64,000 nucleotides of DNA from Chryseobacterium sediminis (lineage in GTDB: Bacteria; Bacteroidota; Bacteroidia; Flavobacteriales; Weeksellaceae), in NCBI RefSeq assembly GCF_008386505.1, contig NZ_VUNZ01000003.1, positions 372,001 through 436,000 on the forward strand. Reading direction: 5' to 3'. The notes below the pieces were generated by a model. The model saw only the letters and a list, made by a program, of their open reading frames with translations, had not been told where the DNA came from and searched no databases. Shown piece after piece: positions 34,660 to 43,257 of the stretch (within the stretch, counting starts at the first letter, position 1; each line of letters begins with the position of its first letter). A program made the translations under genes and the position numbers.

Positions 34660-36240
34660 ATGAAAAATATTAAAACAAATATAATTGCTGTTGCGGCTTT
34701 ATTAAGTATTCTTACTGCAACATCTTGTGTGAATGATTTAGAACAACAGCCTATTACAGATGTAACATCAGCGAGTGTTTTTAATGACTTTGCAAATTAT
34801 CCTATGGCTTTAGCAAAAATATACGGAGGTTTTGCAAACGGAGGGCAAAGTGCGAATGGAGGAAACTCTGATATCAACGGAATTGATGGAAACTTTTCAC
34901 AATATACAAGAGTACTCTATACATTACAAACATTGCCTACAGATGAAGCTGTAATCGCTTGGAATGATGGTAATTTGCAGACAATCCATAAAATGACCTG
35001 GGATTCTTCCAATGAATTTGTTGAAGGTGCATATTACAGAATTTTCACGCAAATTGCTACCAGTAACGAATTTTTAAGAAATGTAACTGATGAAAAGTTA
35101 GCATCAAACAATATTACCGGAACTAATTTAACTGAAGCTAAATATATGAGAGCGGAAGTAAGATATCTGCGTGCCTTATCTTATTATTACGCTTTGGATT
35201 TATTTGGGAATGTACCATTCGTGGATGAAAGCTATTTGCCAGGTTCAGTAAATCCACCTAAAAGGATCAGCCGTACAGAACTTTTTAATTTTCTTGAAAG
35301 TGAATTGATGGCAGTGGCAGGAGATCTTAAAGATCCAAAAGCGAATGCCTATGGAAGAGTAGATAAAGCTGCGGCTTGGTCTTTATTGGCCCGTCTTTAT
35401 CTTAATTCACAGATATATAACGGATCTAACCATTATACAGATTGTATTACATATTGTAACAAAGTAATACAGGCAGGATACTCTCTGAAAACAAAATATG
35501 CAGACTTATTCCTTGCAGATAATGACAAAAATAACCCTGAGGTCATACTTCCTGTTGCATTCGACGGAGTTCATATCCAAACATCAGGAGGTACAACCTA
35601 TCTTATCCATGCCGGAGTAGGAGGAAGTATGCCTGGTTCTAGTTTTGGTATCAGTGGTGGCTGGGGTGGTTTAAGAACTACAAAAGCTTATGTAAATTTA
35701 TTTTCAGGATCAACATCTGACCAAAGAAGGAGTTTTTATACAGATGGCCAAAATCTTGAAATTAATGATTTGGGAGTCTTTACAGACGGTTATGCATTTG
35801 TTAAATATAAAAACTTAACAAGTGATGGAAAGCCAGGATCTGATGCATCAGGAAACTTCTGCGATACAGATATTCCAATCTTTAGGTTAGCAGATATTTA
35901 TCTGATGTATGCTGAGGCTACTTTAAGAGGTGGAAGTGGCGGAAATGCTGCAACAGCGCTAGGCTATGTAAATGCCTTGAGAACGCGTGCTGGTGCCGGA
36001 ACAGTAGCGTCAATTAATACTGACTATATATTAGACGAGAGAGGAAGAGAACTGGGCTGGGAAATGACCAGAAGAACAGATCTTATCCGTTATGGTAAAT
36101 TTACTACTGGAGCATATTTGTGGCCATGGAAAGGAGGTGTTAAAGACGGAAAAAGTGTAGAAGACTACAGAAATCTTTATCCTATCCCTGCAAAAGATAT
36201 TATTGCTAACTCAAATTTGGTTCAAAATCCTGGATATTAA
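34660..36240 (+). CDS. SusD/RagB-family starch-binding lipoprotein
   Basis: 526 residues. Lipobox ATSC near residue 23. SusD hallmarks are the N-terminal LEQQPITDVTSASVFND, tetratricopeptide-like helices including AEVRYLRALSYYYALDLFGNVPFVD, RISRTELFNFLESEL, KAAAWSLLARLYLNSQIYNG, and the C-terminal ILDERGRELGWEMTRRTDLIRYG and YPIPAKDIIANSNLVQNPGY. It forms the lid of the SusC transporter at the cell surface. It starts 5 bp after susC. Substrate is inferred from the GH13/GH97 context. Confidence 0.95.
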   Translation: MKNIKTNIIAVAALLSILTATSCVNDLEQQPITDVTSASVFNDFANYPMALAKIYGGFANGGQSANGGNSDINGIDGNFSQYTRVLYTLQTLPTDEAVIAWNDGNLQTIHKMTWDSSNEFVEGAYYRIFTQIATSNEFLRNVTDEKLASNNITGTNLTEAKYMRAEVRYLRALSYYYALDLFGNVPFVDESYLPGSVNPPKRISRTELFNFLESELMAVAGDLKDPKANAYGRVDKAAAWSLLARLYLNSQIYNGSNHYTDCITYCNKVIQAGYSLKTKYADLFLADNDKNNPEVILPVAFDGVHIQTSGGTTYLIHAGVGGSMPGSSFGISGGWGGLRTTKAYVNLFSGSTSDQRRSFYTDGQNLEINDLGVFTDGYAFVKYKNLTSDGKPGSDASGNFCDTDIPIFRLADIYLMYAEATLRGGSGGNAATALGYVNALRTRAGAGTVASINTDYILDERGRELGWEMTRRTDLIRYGKFTTGAYLWPWKGGVKDGKSVEDYRNLYPIPAKDIIANSNLVQNPGY

Positions 36241-36258
36241 TTTAAAATCCTGTTTAAA

Positions 36259-37374
36259 ATGAAAAATTTATTCAAAATACTAGCCTTGGTTTTTACAGGA
36301 CTTTTAGTTTTTTCCTGTGAAAAAGACGAGGATCAGGCAGTTGTTAATGAAACATCTGCAGGTAAAATTTCTGCTGATAAAAGTGCAATAGTTCTTAATG
36401 AGCTTAATGCCAATGATGCTGTAATCACTTTTACATGGACAAAGCCGACATTTAATATTGCTGTAGTTCCTAATCAGAAAGTAGAATTTGGAATTAAAGG
36501 GGATGGTTTCAAAAAAAGTGCTGCTATCGACTTTTCCAATGATATGACCTCGGGAGCAATTACTCATGCAGCAATGAATGCAGCAATGTTTTCTATTGGA
36601 GCTGTACCGGATGTTGTAAATGACATTGAGGTAAGATTGAAAACTTCTGTAGGACCGGCAACTTTTTACTCTAATGTAATTGCAATTAAGGTAACTCCAT
36701 ATACTCCAAACCCTGATTTGGTATATCCTAAAATCAATGTGCCGGGAGCATATGCAGGAGCAGCAGGCTACGCAAACTGGACTCCTGCCAATTCACCGAA
36801 TTTGTTTTCTCCTGAGAAAAATGATAAATACAGAGGATTTATTTTCATCAAAGATGCTTCAGGTGATAACGGGAAATACAAATTTGCAATCAATCAGGAT
36901 TGGCCGGGAAATAAAGGAGATGATGGAACCAATACAGGAAAACTAAAAGCCGATGGATCAGATATAGTACCATCAGCAGCCGGAACTTTTTATATGAAAG
37001 TGGACTGGGCTGCAAACACTTATTCTGCGGTGTTAGCAAACTTTGGTATTATCGGAGATGCAACTCCTACAGGATGGAATTCAGATACAGATTTCGTGTA
37101 TAATCCTGCAACTAAAACTTATGTCATCAATTCAATTGCATTGTCTAATACCGGAGTATTTAAATTCAGAGCCAATGATGATTGGGCAATGAAATTCCAG
37201 CCAAAAGATGCAGATCAGACTTTGGTTTCCGGAACTGCTGTTCAATCTTATTTTAGTGCAGAGAATACGGTAACAGGAGACCCTGCATATAAAGTTTCAC
37301 AGGCAGGGAACTACAAAATTGAACTGGATTTACACAATTCAGCATATTACAAGTTAACCATTACTAAATTGTAA
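36259..37374 (+). CDS. SusE/SusF-like surface starch-binding lipoprotein
   Basis: 371 residues. Lipobox VFSC at about 17-20, followed by an acidic EKDED that fits the surface lipoprotein export signal of Bacteroidota. The N-terminal SusE domain (about 30-140) has the VLNELNANDAVITFTWTKPTF pattern. Two SusE/F-type carbohydrate-binding repeats follow: NKYRGFIFIKDASGDNGKYKFAINQDWPG, then FGIIGDATPTGWNSDTDFVYN with FKFRANDDWAMKF. It should bind starch at the surface beside SusC/D. A hairpin lies between it and the GH97 gene. Confidence 0.9.
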   Translation: MKNLFKILALVFTGLLVFSCEKDEDQAVVNETSAGKISADKSAIVLNELNANDAVITFTWTKPTFNIAVVPNQKVEFGIKGDGFKKSAAIDFSNDMTSGAITHAAMNAAMFSIGAVPDVVNDIEVRLKTSVGPATFYSNVIAIKVTPYTPNPDLVYPKINVPGAYAGAAGYANWTPANSPNLFSPEKNDKYRGFIFIKDASGDNGKYKFAINQDWPGNKGDDGTNTGKLKADGSDIVPSAAGTFYMKVDWAANTYSAVLANFGIIGDATPTGWNSDTDFVYNPATKTYVINSIALSNTGVFKFRANDDWAMKFQPKDADQTLVSGTAVQSYFSAENTVTGDPAYKVSQAGNYKIELDLHNSAYYKLTITKL

Positions 37375-37392
37375 ATCAAACTAGAATAAAAC

Positions 37393-37429
37393 AAAGTGCT
37401 GTTTATAGCAGCACTTTATCTATTTTTTA
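37393..37429 (+). terminator. Internal hairpin between susE-like and GH97 genes
   Basis: AAAGTGCTG (37393-37401) pairs with CAGCACTTT (37409-37417), 7-nt loop, with a T-run six bases later. Probably a partial terminator that lowers expression of the downstream enzyme relative to the binding proteins. Confidence 0.65.
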
Positions 37430-37447
37430 AGTTAATAAATAGTCATT

Positions 37448-39604
37448 ATGAAGAAAATTACAGTTGGAGCGCTTTTGCTCTCAATGATGTTTACAGGTGT
37501 GAAAGCCCAATCTTTAAAATCTCCGGACGGGAAGTTTGAAATGAACTTTCAGCTGAAAGAAGGAGTACCTTACTATAACCTGAAGTTCAATGGTGCAGTA
37601 GTAGTAGAAGATTCTAAATTGGGATTGCGATTATTTAAAGACACAGCCATAAAATTTGCTTCTGAAATAGCCAAATCAGAAGATGCAAAATACGATCTAA
37701 ACAACGGTTTTGCAAAAACAGATGAAAAAAGAGACTCCAAAAATGAAACCTGGCAGCCGGTTTTAGGAGAAAAGAAAAATTATATCAATCATTACAACGA
37801 ACTGGCAGTTACCCTGAATCAGGCTTCTACGGACAGAAGTATTGTGGTAAAATTCAGATTGTTTAATGATGGATTAGGATTCCGATATGAATTCCCTCAG
37901 CAAAAAAATCTGAATTATTTCGTTATAAGAGAAGAAGACTCTGAAATTGATTTCCCTACCGATATGAAGGCATGGTGGATGGTTGCAGATTATGACTCTC
38001 AGGAATACCAGTATCAGGAGACCAAAGTTTCTGAAATTCCGGCAAAATGGGATAAAGCATTTGATGCGAATGCATCACAGTCATTGGTGAAAAATGCAGT
38101 TCAGTCTCCTTTAATGCTTAAAAGAGAAGGAAAAGAGCCATTGTATATCAACGTTGCTGAAGCTGCTGTATTAGATTATCCGGCTTCACATCTGGAAGTA
38201 GATGCGCAGAATTATAAGTTCAAAACGCACTTAACAGCTGACAGGCAAGGAGCGAAAGGATACATTCAGACTCCTTCAGTAACCCCATGGAGAACAATTA
38301 TCGTAGCTCCGAAAGCAGAGCAGGTAATGGATTCTAAAATGATCTTTAACCTTAATGAGCCTACAAAATATACCGATACCTCTTACATTCACCCTACAAA
38401 ATACATGGGAGTCTGGTGGGAAATGATCATCGGGAAATCACAATGGGCCTATTCTACAGCTGAAAATGTACACTTAGGTAAAACTGATTTTGCCAAATTA
38501 ACTCCAAACGGAAAACATGCTGCAAACAATACCAAAGTTAAAGAATATATTGACTTTGCGGCGGAAAACGGTTTCCAGGGGTTATTAATTGAAGGTTGGA
38601 ACATCGGTTGGGAAGACTGGTTCGGACACTCTAAAGAATTCGTTTTTGATTTCATTACCCCTTACCCGGATTTTGATATCAAAATGTTGAATGAATATGC
38701 ACATTCAAAAGGAATTAAACTGATCATGCACCACGAAACTTCTGGTTCTGCAACGAACTACGAAAGATGGGCTGATAAAGCTTTCCAAACGATGAACAAA
38801 TATGGCTATGATGCTGTGAAAACCGGATATGTAGGAGATATTATTCCTAGAGGAGAACACCATTACTCTCAATGGACGATTAACCACTTCTATAGAATTG
38901 CTGAAAAAGCAAACGATTATAAAATCATGGTTAACTCTCACGAATCTGTACGTCCTACAGGAGAGAGCCGCACTTACCCGAACTACATTTCTGCAGAAGC
39001 AGCACGTGGAACGGAATATGAAGCATTCGGAGGAAATAAGCCTGACCACCAGACGGTTCTTCCGTTTACAAGATGGATGGGAGGTTCTATGGACTACACA
39101 CCTGGAATTTTCCAGACTAAGTTAGACTATTATTTCCCTGGAGATAACCGTTTCGTAAAAACTACTCTGGTAAAACAATTAGCTCTTTATGTAACAATGT
39201 ATATGCCGCTTCAGATGGCAGCAGATCTTCCTGAGAACTACAAAAAGCATATGGATGCATTCCAGTTTATCAAGGATGTAGCAGCAGATTGGGATGATAC
39301 AAAGATCTTATCTGCAGAACCGGGAGATTATGTGATTACAGCAAGAAAAGCAAAAGGTACTGAAAACTGGTTTGTAGGAGGTATTACCGATGAGAACAAA
39401 CGTGAGTATACAGTAGACTTTTCATTCCTTGATAAAGGAAAAAAATATGAAGCAACGATCTATGAAGATGGAAAAGATGCTGATTATATTGATAATCCTC
39501 AAAGCTATAATATCTATAAGAAAGAGATTACAGCTAAGTCAAAAATTAATTTTAAAATGGTAAGAAGCGGTGGTTTCGCAGTTTCTATTAAACCTGTAAA
39601 ATAA
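37448..39604 (+). CDS. GH97 alpha-glucosidase (SusB-like)
   Basis: 718 residues with a signal peptide (to about VKAQ, residue 20). Full GH97 layout: an N-terminal beta-sandwich, a central barrel and a C-terminal beta domain. Motifs include KYMGVWWEMIIGKSQWAYST, GLLIEGWNIGWEDW, MHHETSG, HYSQWTINHFYRIAEKANDYKIMVNSHE, RPTGESRTYPN, ARGTEYEAFGGN and the catalytic-region glutamates of the inverting SusB subtype (HES and TEYEAF); subtype assignment is from family knowledge. It hydrolyses alpha-glucosidic bonds of malto-oligosaccharides in the periplasm. Followed by a strong terminator. Confidence 0.95.
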   Translation: MKKITVGALLLSMMFTGVKAQSLKSPDGKFEMNFQLKEGVPYYNLKFNGAVVVEDSKLGLRLFKDTAIKFASEIAKSEDAKYDLNNGFAKTDEKRDSKNETWQPVLGEKKNYINHYNELAVTLNQASTDRSIVVKFRLFNDGLGFRYEFPQQKNLNYFVIREEDSEIDFPTDMKAWWMVADYDSQEYQYQETKVSEIPAKWDKAFDANASQSLVKNAVQSPLMLKREGKEPLYINVAEAAVLDYPASHLEVDAQNYKFKTHLTADRQGAKGYIQTPSVTPWRTIIVAPKAEQVMDSKMIFNLNEPTKYTDTSYIHPTKYMGVWWEMIIGKSQWAYSTAENVHLGKTDFAKLTPNGKHAANNTKVKEYIDFAAENGFQGLLIEGWNIGWEDWFGHSKEFVFDFITPYPDFDIKMLNEYAHSKGIKLIMHHETSGSATNYERWADKAFQTMNKYGYDAVKTGYVGDIIPRGEHHYSQWTINHFYRIAEKANDYKIMVNSHESVRPTGESRTYPNYISAEAARGTEYEAFGGNKPDHQTVLPFTRWMGGSMDYTPGIFQTKLDYYFPGDNRFVKTTLVKQLALYVTMYMPLQMAADLPENYKKHMDAFQFIKDVAADWDDTKILSAEPGDYVITARKAKGTENWFVGGITDENKREYTVDFSFLDKGKKYEATIYEDGKDADYIDNPQSYNIYKKEITAKSKINFKMVRSGGFAVSIKPVK

Positions 39605-39622
39605 TTTGAAGAAACACTAAGG

Positions 39623-39664
39623 TACCCCGTTCATCGGCTTTTCGATGTCCGGGGTATTTTTTTT
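39623..39664 (+). terminator. Terminator after GH97
   Basis: TACCCCG (39623-39629) pairs with CGGGGTA (39650-39656), with inner CATCG/CGATG pairing, followed by a run of eight T. Confidence 0.88.
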
Positions 39665-39668
39665 ATAA

Positions 39669-40667
39669 TTATTTGTCCCCTGCCTGCTGGTTCAGTTGTG
39701 AATATTGATATTCAGCGTTGGGTGATTGCTCCTTTAGAGATGAGCTTTCATTTTTTATCTTTTCCTTGTGCTTGTATTCCCTTTGGTATTGCTTTACCGT
39801 TTTTCCGGTACCATCGTGTCTCCATCCCGGTGAATAAAAAAGATACTTTATGCGGTCTTTGAAAGAAATCCCCGGCTGTCTGATATCTTTTCCTATTCTT
39901 CTCCATTCATAGAAAAGCATCGTTGCTGGATCTTTGGACTTTATTTTTGGATATACACCATATTTCACAGGAACTTCAGGATCTTCTTTTTCAAAAGTTC
40001 CAAAAATTTTATCCCAGATAATCAGTCCCATTCCCATATTACGGTCCAGATATTTAATATTGCAGGCATGATGTACCCTGTGATGAGAAGGAGTAACCAG
40101 AATATATTCTAAAAATCCCATGCTTTTAATAGATTGCGTATGAACAAAAGTGCCATAAATCTGTATTGCAGAATACGCTACCAGAATATGCCATGGATGA
40201 AATCCCATAAAAGCTAACGGAGAAAAAAACAAATACCTGTAAAGGGGTTGAAATACAGGACTTCTGAACCCTGTGCTGATGTTGAAATAATCAGAATTGT
40301 GATGGGTAATATGTACGGCCCAGAAGACACGTGAGTGATGATCTACATAATGATGAACATAATAAGCGAAATCCTGAGCAAGGAATACAGCAATCCAATA
40401 CCAGATTCCCTCTTGCCAGTCGAAGATACGGTGATGATAAAAAAACATCATGACAAACAAAGAGAACCCTTTCATTATGATGTCTAACCCGTAGTTGAGC
40501 AGAGCAAAAAGAACATTGGTTGCTACATCTTTAGTCTCATAAATTTTCTCTTTATTGAAGTGGCTGTAGGCCATTTCTGCAAAAATAATTACAGCAAATA
40601 CAGGAATGGTCCATGTGTAAACAACATCTGGCCCCTCAGCTTTAAACATACTACTGAAATCAAACAT
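39669..40667 (-). CDS. Sterol desaturase / fatty acid hydroxylase superfamily protein
   Basis: 332 residues, integral membrane. Three histidine clusters of the di-iron fatty acid hydroxylase superfamily are present: HHYVDHH (about 105), HITHHNSD (about 118) and HRVHHACN (about 200). The C-terminal 100 residues are hydrophilic, ending in a Gln/Ser-rich tail. It would oxidise a lipid substrate (hydroxylation or desaturation), which is unknown. It lies on the opposite strand between the GH97 and GH13 genes and has no evident link to starch use. Confidence 0.9.
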   Translation of the reverse strand: MFDFSSMFKAEGPDVVYTWTIPVFAVIIFAEMAYSHFNKEKIYETKDVATNVLFALLNYGLDIIMKGFSLFVMMFFYHHRIFDWQEGIWYWIAVFLAQDFAYYVHHYVDHHSRVFWAVHITHHNSDYFNISTGFRSPVFQPLYRYLFFSPLAFMGFHPWHILVAYSAIQIYGTFVHTQSIKSMGFLEYILVTPSHHRVHHACNIKYLDRNMGMGLIIWDKIFGTFEKEDPEVPVKYGVYPKIKSKDPATMLFYEWRRIGKDIRQPGISFKDRIKYLFYSPGWRHDGTGKTVKQYQREYKHKEKIKNESSSLKEQSPNAEYQYSQLNQQAGDK

Positions 40668-40869
40668 TTTTTCTGTAAAACTAAAGATAAAAAGGGGGAT
40701 AAATTAACTTTTAGGATGAATTTTTTATGAAAATTTTAAGTTTTTTTTATAAAAGTTAAAAAGTGAGTACCAAATTTTGAAAAATTACATAATCATGATG
40801 AAAAAAAAGAGACATTCTACTATATTTTGAATGTCTATATAAAAATTAAATGCTAAATTGAACACTAAT

Positions 40870-42729
40870 ATGAAGACAATATTTGCCGCATTAGCCCTTT
40901 CAATAGCTTCTGCCGCCTTTTCCCAAAAAGTGTTGGAAAGAATAGAGCCGGCTTTCTGGTGGAAAGGAATGAAAAACCCTGAACTTCAGATTCTTGTGTA
41001 CGGAAAAGACGTTGCCTACAACGAGATTGCACTTTCAGACGGAATACAGATCAAAGACATCCGGAAAGTTGATAATCCGAATTACGTTTTTATTACCGTG
41101 AACACGAATGAAATAAACGTTCCGAAGTTTACGATTACTATTAAAAAAGGTAATAAAAACCTGAGTTCCTATACATATGAACTGAAGCAAAGAAATCCAG
41201 GATCTGCCAACCGTGAATCTTTTACTTCAAAAGACGTTATGTATCTGATCATGCCGGACCGCTTTGCCAATGGCAGTGAAAAGAATGATTCAAGGCCGGA
41301 GCTTACAGAAAAAATAGATCGCACCCTGCCTAACGGAAGACATGGCGGAGACCTCACCGGTATCATCAATCACCTTGACTATATTCAGAATCTGGGAGCT
41401 ACAGCAGTCTGGCTCACTCCGGTAAATGAAGACAATGAAAAAGTGTATTCTTATCACGGATATGCCCAGACAGACCTGTATAAAATTGATGGCCGTTACG
41501 GAACAAACGAGGATTATAAAACTTTATCCAAAGAGCTGAATAAACGAAATATGATGCTGGTGATGGATTATGTGACCAATCATTGGGGAGGTTCACACTG
41601 GATGATCAAAGATCTTCCTTCAAAAGACTGGATACATTGGTTTGATGAGGGAGAAAAAGGATTTAAGCGTTCCAATTATAAAACGACAACACAATTTGAT
41701 ACCAATGCCTCTGACATTGATAGAAAATATGCGCTGGACGGATGGTTTGATACTACTATGCCGGACATTAACCAGAAAAATCCACTTGTTCTGAAGTATT
41801 TAACTCAAAATGCAATCTGGTGGATAGAGTATGCAGAATTGGGTGGATTTCGGGTAGATACTTATCCTTATAACGATAAAGAAGCTATGGCAAAATGGGC
41901 CAAAGCCATTACAGATGAATATCCGAAATTCAATATTGTTGGAGAAACCTGGCTTTATACAACAGCACAAATCGCAGCATGGCAGAAAAACTCAAAAATA
42001 GGTGCTATAGAAGGGTACAATTCAAATTTACCATCGGTGATGGATTTTATGTTGTTTGAAAATATGCCCAAAGCTCTTAAAGAAAAAGAAGGCTGGGATA
42101 AAGGAATGATCCGTATCTATGACTCCTTCACCAGTGATTTCCTTTATCCGGATATCAACAATCTTTTGGTTTTCTTTGAAAATCATGATACTGAAAGATG
42201 GAATGAGATTTTTAACGCAAATCCTGCCGCTTACAAAATAGGACTTACTCTGATCTCAACGGTAAGAGGAATTCCACAGATCTATTACGGATCAGAAATA
42301 GGAATGAGAGGAGATAAAACAAAGGGAGGTGATGCAGATATCCGAAGAGATTTTCCGGGAGGCTGGAAGTCTGATGCTCAGAATGCCTTTAACCCGTCTG
42401 CTCAGACTCAGGAACAGCAAGAATTTTTCCGGTTTACTCAAAAATTATTAAACTGGAGAAAAGGCAAAGATTTGATTCATAATGGAAAAACTAAAAACTT
42501 CGTTCCTCAGGATGGTGTTTTTGTATATTTCCGATACAATGAAAAAGAAAGTGTAATGGTCATCATCAACAATAATGAAAAAGATCAGACGTTAGACTTG
42601 AAACGATTTGCTGAATCACTTAACGGATTTACAAAAGGGAAAGAGGTTATTTCGGGAAAAGAGATTTCATTACAAAACAGCATAAATATTCCTGCAAAAA
42701 CTCCATTCATCATTGAACTTGAAAAATAA
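40870..42729 (+). CDS. GH13 alpha-amylase / neopullulanase-like enzyme (SusA-like)
   Basis: 619 residues from ATG 40870 (MKTIFAALAL), preferred over an upstream TTG. Signal peptide to about FSQ. An N-terminal cyclomaltodextrinase-type beta domain (about 20-108) precedes the GH13 barrel. Conserved regions: DYVTNH (I), GFRVDTYPY with nucleophile Asp330 (II), NIVGETW with acid/base Glu359 (III), FFENHDTE with Asp440 (IV). A C-terminal beta domain follows. Predicted to cut starch oligosaccharides or cyclodextrins in the periplasm. It is followed after 9 bp by an NTF2-like gene and then a sugar transporter, a second transcript of the locus. Confidence 0.95.
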   Translation: MKTIFAALALSIASAAFSQKVLERIEPAFWWKGMKNPELQILVYGKDVAYNEIALSDGIQIKDIRKVDNPNYVFITVNTNEINVPKFTITIKKGNKNLSSYTYELKQRNPGSANRESFTSKDVMYLIMPDRFANGSEKNDSRPELTEKIDRTLPNGRHGGDLTGIINHLDYIQNLGATAVWLTPVNEDNEKVYSYHGYAQTDLYKIDGRYGTNEDYKTLSKELNKRNMMLVMDYVTNHWGGSHWMIKDLPSKDWIHWFDEGEKGFKRSNYKTTTQFDTNASDIDRKYALDGWFDTTMPDINQKNPLVLKYLTQNAIWWIEYAELGGFRVDTYPYNDKEAMAKWAKAITDEYPKFNIVGETWLYTTAQIAAWQKNSKIGAIEGYNSNLPSVMDFMLFENMPKALKEKEGWDKGMIRIYDSFTSDFLYPDINNLLVFFENHDTERWNEIFNANPAAYKIGLTLISTVRGIPQIYYGSEIGMRGDKTKGGDADIRRDFPGGWKSDAQNAFNPSAQTQEQQEFFRFTQKLLNWRKGKDLIHNGKTKNFVPQDGVFVYFRYNEKESVMVIINNNEKDQTLDLKRFAESLNGFTKGKEVISGKEISLQNSINIPAKTPFIIELEK

Positions 42730-42738
42730 TTAATACAT

Positions 42739-43257
42739 ATGAAAAAACTAACGACTGCTTATACATTAATCCTTTTTATTCTGGGGTTTTCTTTATTGAA
42801 TGCTCAGTCGAAAACCAGATTTGAAAAAGAAAAATCTGAAATCAGTACTATGCTGGATACTTTCAATGCAACGGCTGCAAAAGCAGATTATAATGCCTAT
42901 TTTAACCTTTTTGCGGATGAATCCACTTTCATTGGAACAGATGCTACCGAAATATGGAACAAAAACGAATTCATGGTATGGGCAAAACCTTATTTCGACA
43001 AAAAGAAAACCTGGAATTTTAAAGCTCTTAAAAGAAATATTTACTTCAGTAAAGATGGAAAACTGGCGTGGTTTGATGAACTATTGGATACCCAAATGAA
43101 AATATGCAGAGGTTCAGGAGTAGTAGAAAAAATCAACGGTAGCTGGAAGGTAAAACAATATGTTCTTTCTGTGACCGTTCCTAATGAGGTGGTAGATAAA
43201 GTAGTGGTAGAAAAAGCCCCTATCGAAGATGCATTAATCCAAAAGCTGAAGTCATAA
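42739..43257 (+). CDS. Secreted NTF2-like (SnoaL/DUF4440-type) protein in the starch locus
   Basis: 172 residues with a signal peptide (to about LLNAQ, residue 22). NTF2-like layout: a helical start (EISTMLDTFNATAAKADYNAYFNLFADESTFIGTDATEIW), then strands ending KINGSWKVKQYVLSVTVPNE. The stop codon overlaps the start of the MFS gene (TAATG), so the two are coupled, and it follows the amylase by 9 bp. A structural or accessory role in sugar use is implied by position only; an enzyme role cannot be excluded. Confidence 0.82.
   Translation: MKKLTTAYTLILFILGFSLLNAQSKTRFEKEKSEISTMLDTFNATAAKADYNAYFNLFADESTFIGTDATEIWNKNEFMVWAKPYFDKKKTWNFKALKRNIYFSKDGKLAWFDELLDTQMKICRGSGVVEKINGSWKVKQYVLSVTVPNEVVDKVVVEKAPIEDALIQKLKS

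Noticed and set aside
38705..39049. Antisense open frame of 114 codons inside the GH97 gene
   Set aside because: The sense strand has a complete, well-conserved enzyme frame; the antisense product looks like low-complexity shadow sequence with many Ser/Cys/Phe.
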